NCBI GenBank assembly: GCA_050014415.1
Contig: JBEKDJ010000182.1
Location: 1-8,933 of the forward strand
From: JBEKDJ01 sp050014415
GTDB taxonomy: Bacteria > Desulfobacterota > BSN033 > UBA1163
Length of the DNA: 8,933 bases
Direction: 5' to 3'
Below the pieces are notes generated by a model, which saw only the letters and a program-made list of their open reading frames with translations, was not told the DNA's origin and searched no databases. The first letter of the stretch is position 1. Each line of letters opens with the position of its first letter. A program made the position numbers and the translations under genes. Positions 6,757 through 8,933 of the stretch are shown here, piece after piece.

Positions 6757-7602
6757 GTGGTCGATCCAAATCAGAAGGGAGTTTATTCCATCACCAAACA
6801 GTTTGTAAGAGAAAAAGAAGGACAAAGTGGCGGTTCCCTGAAGGAATCACTGGGTTTGAAGGCTAGGGAATTGATCAGTTTAGTGGGGGCAGGTGGAAAG
6901 ACCACACTGATGTTTCGCCTTGCCAGAGATTTGATCACTGAAAGAAATAAAGTCGTGACGACAACAACGACGAAGATTCTGGAGCCTTTTTCAGGAGAGA
7001 CCCCTTTTCTTCTTGTCGATCGAGATGAGGAAAAACTCAAGCAATTTGTATTCAAGCATCTGGATCAATACAAACATATTACGATCGCCAGCGAACGAAT
7101 TGGATCGAGTAAATTAAGAGGGGGTTCTTTGGGTTTGGTTAATGACCTTTGGATCTCCCACGAAATTGATTATTTGATTGTGGAGGCCGATGGCGCTGCA
7201 GGTCGTCCGATCAAAGCCCCGAGAAAGGGAGAGCCGGTCATTCCTTCCAACACGACTTTGGTCGTGGCTATTCTGGGTGTGGATGGGGCTGGGAGGGAGT
7301 TGACCGAAGAGAATGCGTTTCAGGCGGAGCTTATTTCAAAAATGACAGGAATTCCCGTCGGGGGAAGGATGACCGATGAGGCGATGGCAATCCTGATGAC
7401 CCATCCAGGAGGAATCTTCAAGGGAGCATCACCTTCGTCGCGGGTGGTCGCCTTTCTTAACAAGGTGGACATACCGGATGGAATAGCCAAGGCAAAGGAA
7501 ATCGCAGAAAAGATCCTCGAGAAGAAACACCCCCAGGTGGAAAGGGTAGTCTTTGGGCAATTAAGAAATGAGCCGGCTGTGGTCGATGTGATTTTCCCAT
7601 AG
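6757..7602 (+). CDS. yqeC: YqeC-family putative selenium-dependent hydroxylase accessory protein
   Basis: This 281-residue protein matches the YqeC family, found beside yqeB and molybdenum hydroxylase genes; its biochemical role is unknown, though it looks like a P-loop nucleotide-binding protein. Motifs are a Walker-A-like LVGAGGKTTLMFRLA (43-57), VVTTTTTKI (66-74), SLGLVND (124-130), the family block VEADGAAGRPIKAPRKGEPVIP (142-163), ILGVDGAGREL (172-182) and LNKVD (234-238), which resembles a G-domain NKxD element. Family members as I recall them start near SLKESLGL, so about 27 N-terminal residues are extra here. The only in-frame standard start upstream of the P-loop that keeps this block is GTG 6757. 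It has no Shine-Dalgarno but lies 8 nt after a TATAAT. It is 69 nt downstream of yqeB in the same direction. Cytoplasmic. Confidence 0.88.
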   Translation: MVDPNQKGVYSITKQFVREKEGQSGGSLKESLGLKARELISLVGAGGKTTLMFRLARDLITERNKVVTTTTTKILEPFSGETPFLLVDRDEEKLKQFVFKHLDQYKHITIASERIGSSKLRGGSLGLVNDLWISHEIDYLIVEADGAAGRPIKAPRKGEPVIPSNTTLVVAILGVDGAGRELTEENAFQAELISKMTGIPVGGRMTDEAMAILMTHPGGIFKGASPSSRVVAFLNKVDIPDGIAKAKEIAEKILEKKHPQVERVVFGQLRNEPAVVDVIFP

Positions 7603-7628
7603 TTTCATAGCATGGCGGGAGAGGTCAA

Positions 7629-8207
7629 ATGAGATATTCGTGGAGATTCTTAAGTTTAACTATTCTGGTTTTAACTCTAGCCTCCTTTGGCTTTGCCGAG
7701 GACTATGATCTGCAATATTTTTTGTCTAAGTCGTCATCCAACACAAACGAACTTTCTAAGAAAGAGAGAGTAGAATTATTAAATCGAATTGACGGGGTAA
7801 TAAAACAGGCCCAACGGATTCGTACGAAGTTGGTGGAAACCATTCAGACAGGGGAGATGGATATTGGATATCAGGAGGGGAAGTTCTGGATGTCCAAACT
7901 GGAGGAGGATCAGGGATCGGTGGAATCGGCGATTGAGCAACTCAAGTTGCTGAGAGAGAAGCCGACACATCTCGTTGCCTCAATCATGCTTTGGAAATCT
8001 TTGAAAGACCTCTCATCGAATTTCAATGCCTACAACAATATGCCTTCTTTCTCGGCCTTTGTCGGGGATTTGGCACCTGAGATGGAGCTATGGGCTGATC
8101 CGATCTTTTACAAACTCTACTTGCTGCCCGTTGCCCGCTCAAAGGATGTCGAAAAGGAGCTTCCCCAGAAAGATAAGAAGCCGGTCTCCAAAGGAAAGAA
8201 ACCGTAG
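7629..8207 (+). CDS. Exported protein of unknown function within the hydroxylase-maturation cluster
   Basis: The 192-residue product matches no family I recognise. It has a clear signal peptide: MRYSWR, a hydrophobic stretch FLSLTILVLTLASFGF, and likely cleavage after FA at residue 23 (before EDYD). No lipobox cysteine is present, so it should be periplasmic. The mature part is mostly predicted helix, with heptad-like stretches at about 41-68 (LSKKERVELLNRIDGVIKQ and on) and about 85-110. A segment with FNAYNNMPSFSAFVGD (about 137-152) follows, and the C-terminus is Lys-rich (KDKKPVSKGKKP). No catalytic motif is visible. The start is supported by GGGAGAGG a few nt upstream of the ATG. It lies 26 nt after yqeC, so is probably co-transcribed with it. 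It could be a periplasmic partner of a molybdoenzyme or an unrelated passenger; nothing in the sequence decides. Confidence 0.75.
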   Translation: MRYSWRFLSLTILVLTLASFGFAEDYDLQYFLSKSSSNTNELSKKERVELLNRIDGVIKQAQRIRTKLVETIQTGEMDIGYQEGKFWMSKLEEDQGSVESAIEQLKLLREKPTHLVASIMLWKSLKDLSSNFNAYNNMPSFSAFVGDLAPEMELWADPIFYKLYLLPVARSKDVEKELPQKDKKPVSKGKKP

Positions 8208-8218
8208 GGCTTGAATCA

Positions 8219-8278
8219 CCAATAGCCAAACACCAATAACCAAATAATCACCAACATCCAAGTTCCGAAAACCCAAAG
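8219..8278. repeat. Degenerate 7-nt periodic CCAANNN tandem array
   Basis: CCAA cores begin at 8219, 8226, 8233 and 8240, exactly 7 nt apart, then at 8251 and 8258 after an 11-nt step. Degenerate units CCGAAAA (8265) and CCCAAAG (8272) keep the phase. The array fills the gap between the exported-protein gene and xdhC. Similar AT-rich CCAA-type repeats are, in my recollection, common between genes in several environmental lineages; no function is known to me. Confidence 0.65.
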
Positions 8279-8287
8279 GGACTCTTA

Positions 8288-8316
8288 GTGATAAGATCGA
8301 TTAATGGAGATATAAT
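8288..8316 (+). promoter_or_regulatory. Candidate sigma70-type promoter for xdhC
   Basis: A perfect TATAAT (8311-8316) is preceded at the ideal 17-nt spacing by GTGATA (8288-8293, four of six matches to TTGACA). The expected start near 8323 would leave a leader of about 40 nt containing AAAGGA (8348-8353), 8 nt before the ATG. This suggests xdhC can be transcribed separately from the genes upstream. Confidence 0.5.
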
Positions 8317-8361
8317 ACATTTTATTTTCCAATGGGCTCTTGCAGGCAAAGGATTCGAGTT

Positions 8362-8933
8362 ATGCAGAACATTTACTCCGAAATAGTGAAAGCGCTTGAG
8401 AAGAAGGAGAAGTTGGCACTTGCCACACTGATTACCCGCACGGGTTCGGCGCCCAGAGCAGTGGGTGCCAAATACCTGATCAGGGGAGACGGGACCTCTG
8501 TTGGTTCGATTGGAGGAGGATGTGTCGAAGCAGAAGTATGGCAAGAGGCCCAACAAGTTATGGAGAAAGGGAAGGAGGGAATCCTCCATTTTAGGCTATC
8601 GTCTGAGCAGTTGGCAGAGGGAGGGCTCATCTGTGGCGGGAATATCGATATCTTTATAGAGCCTCTCAAAGAAGAATTTCTAAAGATCTACAAGGAAGTG
8701 ATAAGGATCAGGCAAAAAGGGGGGGCAGCCATTTTGGCCACCTTGATCGCTGTTGACAATGATTTTCCAAAGGTAGAGGGCTCAAAGGTATTGATTAGCC
8801 CTTCTGGAGAGAAAGTTGGGTTTCTATTTGACGGAGGGCGATTGGAAGAGAGAATCTTGACCGAATTCAAGATGTTATTAGAGGAAAAGAAAACAAAAGT
8901 AGCAGTTTTGAGTTCGGAGAGAGAGGATTCCAC
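8362..8933 (+). CDS. XdhC/CoxI-family molybdenum hydroxylase maturation protein (N-terminal part, cut by window edge)
   Basis: An open frame runs from ATG 8362 to the right edge, 190 codons with no stop, so the C-terminus is missing. The XdhC_CoxI domain is clear: LALATLITRTGSAPRAVGAKYLI (about 18-40), GSIGGGCVEAEVWQEA (48-63), and LAEGGLICGGNIDIFIEPL (84-102) with the conserved Cys of the CGG motif. Residues about 110-190 form the linking region; family members then carry a C-terminal Rossmann domain (XdhC_C), which would lie outside the window. XdhC in characterised bacteria binds the molybdenum cofactor, promotes its sulfuration and delivers it to xanthine dehydrogenase; CoxI/CoxF act similarly for CO dehydrogenase. 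With mocA, yqeB and yqeC upstream, the client is probably a molybdenum hydroxylase encoded to the right. AAAGGA lies 8 nt before the ATG. Confidence 0.88.
   Translation, partial: MQNIYSEIVKALEKKEKLALATLITRTGSAPRAVGAKYLIRGDGTSVGSIGGGCVEAEVWQEAQQVMEKGKEGILHFRLSSEQLAEGGLICGGNIDIFIEPLKEEFLKIYKEVIRIRQKGGAAILATLIAVDNDFPKVEGSKVLISPSGEKVGFLFDGGRLEERILTEFKMLLEEKKTKVAVLSSEREDS

Overview
The window looks like chromosomal DNA from a Gram-negative, probably anaerobic bacterium of moderate GC content. The best guess is a deltaproteobacterium (Desulfobacterota) or a relative. This rests on gene content: a periplasmic AMIN-domain protein, a two-subunit ADP-forming acyl-CoA synthetase, and maturation factors of selenium-dependent molybdenum hydroxylases. 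It is an inference, because no rRNA or other phylogenetic marker is present.

Layout. Positions 1-470 (minus strand) hold the N-terminal part of an exported AMIN-domain protein, probably a cell-wall amidase, running off the left edge. A 307-bp divergent spacer carries a 12-bp palindrome and a C/G-rich hairpin repeat. A plus-strand pair at 778-2828 encodes the alpha and beta subunits of an NDP-forming acyl-CoA synthetase, which conserves acyl-CoA bond energy as ATP; the two genes overlap by 7 nt. At 2910-4721 lies a secreted beta-rich protein with an unrecognised N-terminal domain, a cadherin/Ig-like domain and a small C-terminal beta domain. A spacer of about 500 bp with several small hairpins follows.

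From 5231 to the right edge is the most informative block: mocA-like cytidylyltransferase, yqeB (EF2563 family), yqeC, a small exported protein of unknown function, and an xdhC/coxI-family gene cut by the right edge. MocA, YqeB, YqeC and XdhC together are the known signature of the maturation system for molybdenum hydroxylases (xanthine dehydrogenase-like enzymes), especially those with a labile selenium ligand. MocA would make the cytosine dinucleotide form of the cofactor, XdhC-like proteins carry or sulfurate it, and YqeB/YqeC act at steps not yet defined. The hydroxylase itself and selD are not in the window and may lie further right.

No tRNA, rRNA, CRISPR array, insertion sequence or phage gene was seen. 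The less explained items are the exported protein inside the cofactor block, a possible leaderless start for yqeC, the 7-nt periodic repeat before xdhC, and the N-terminal domain of the large secreted protein.
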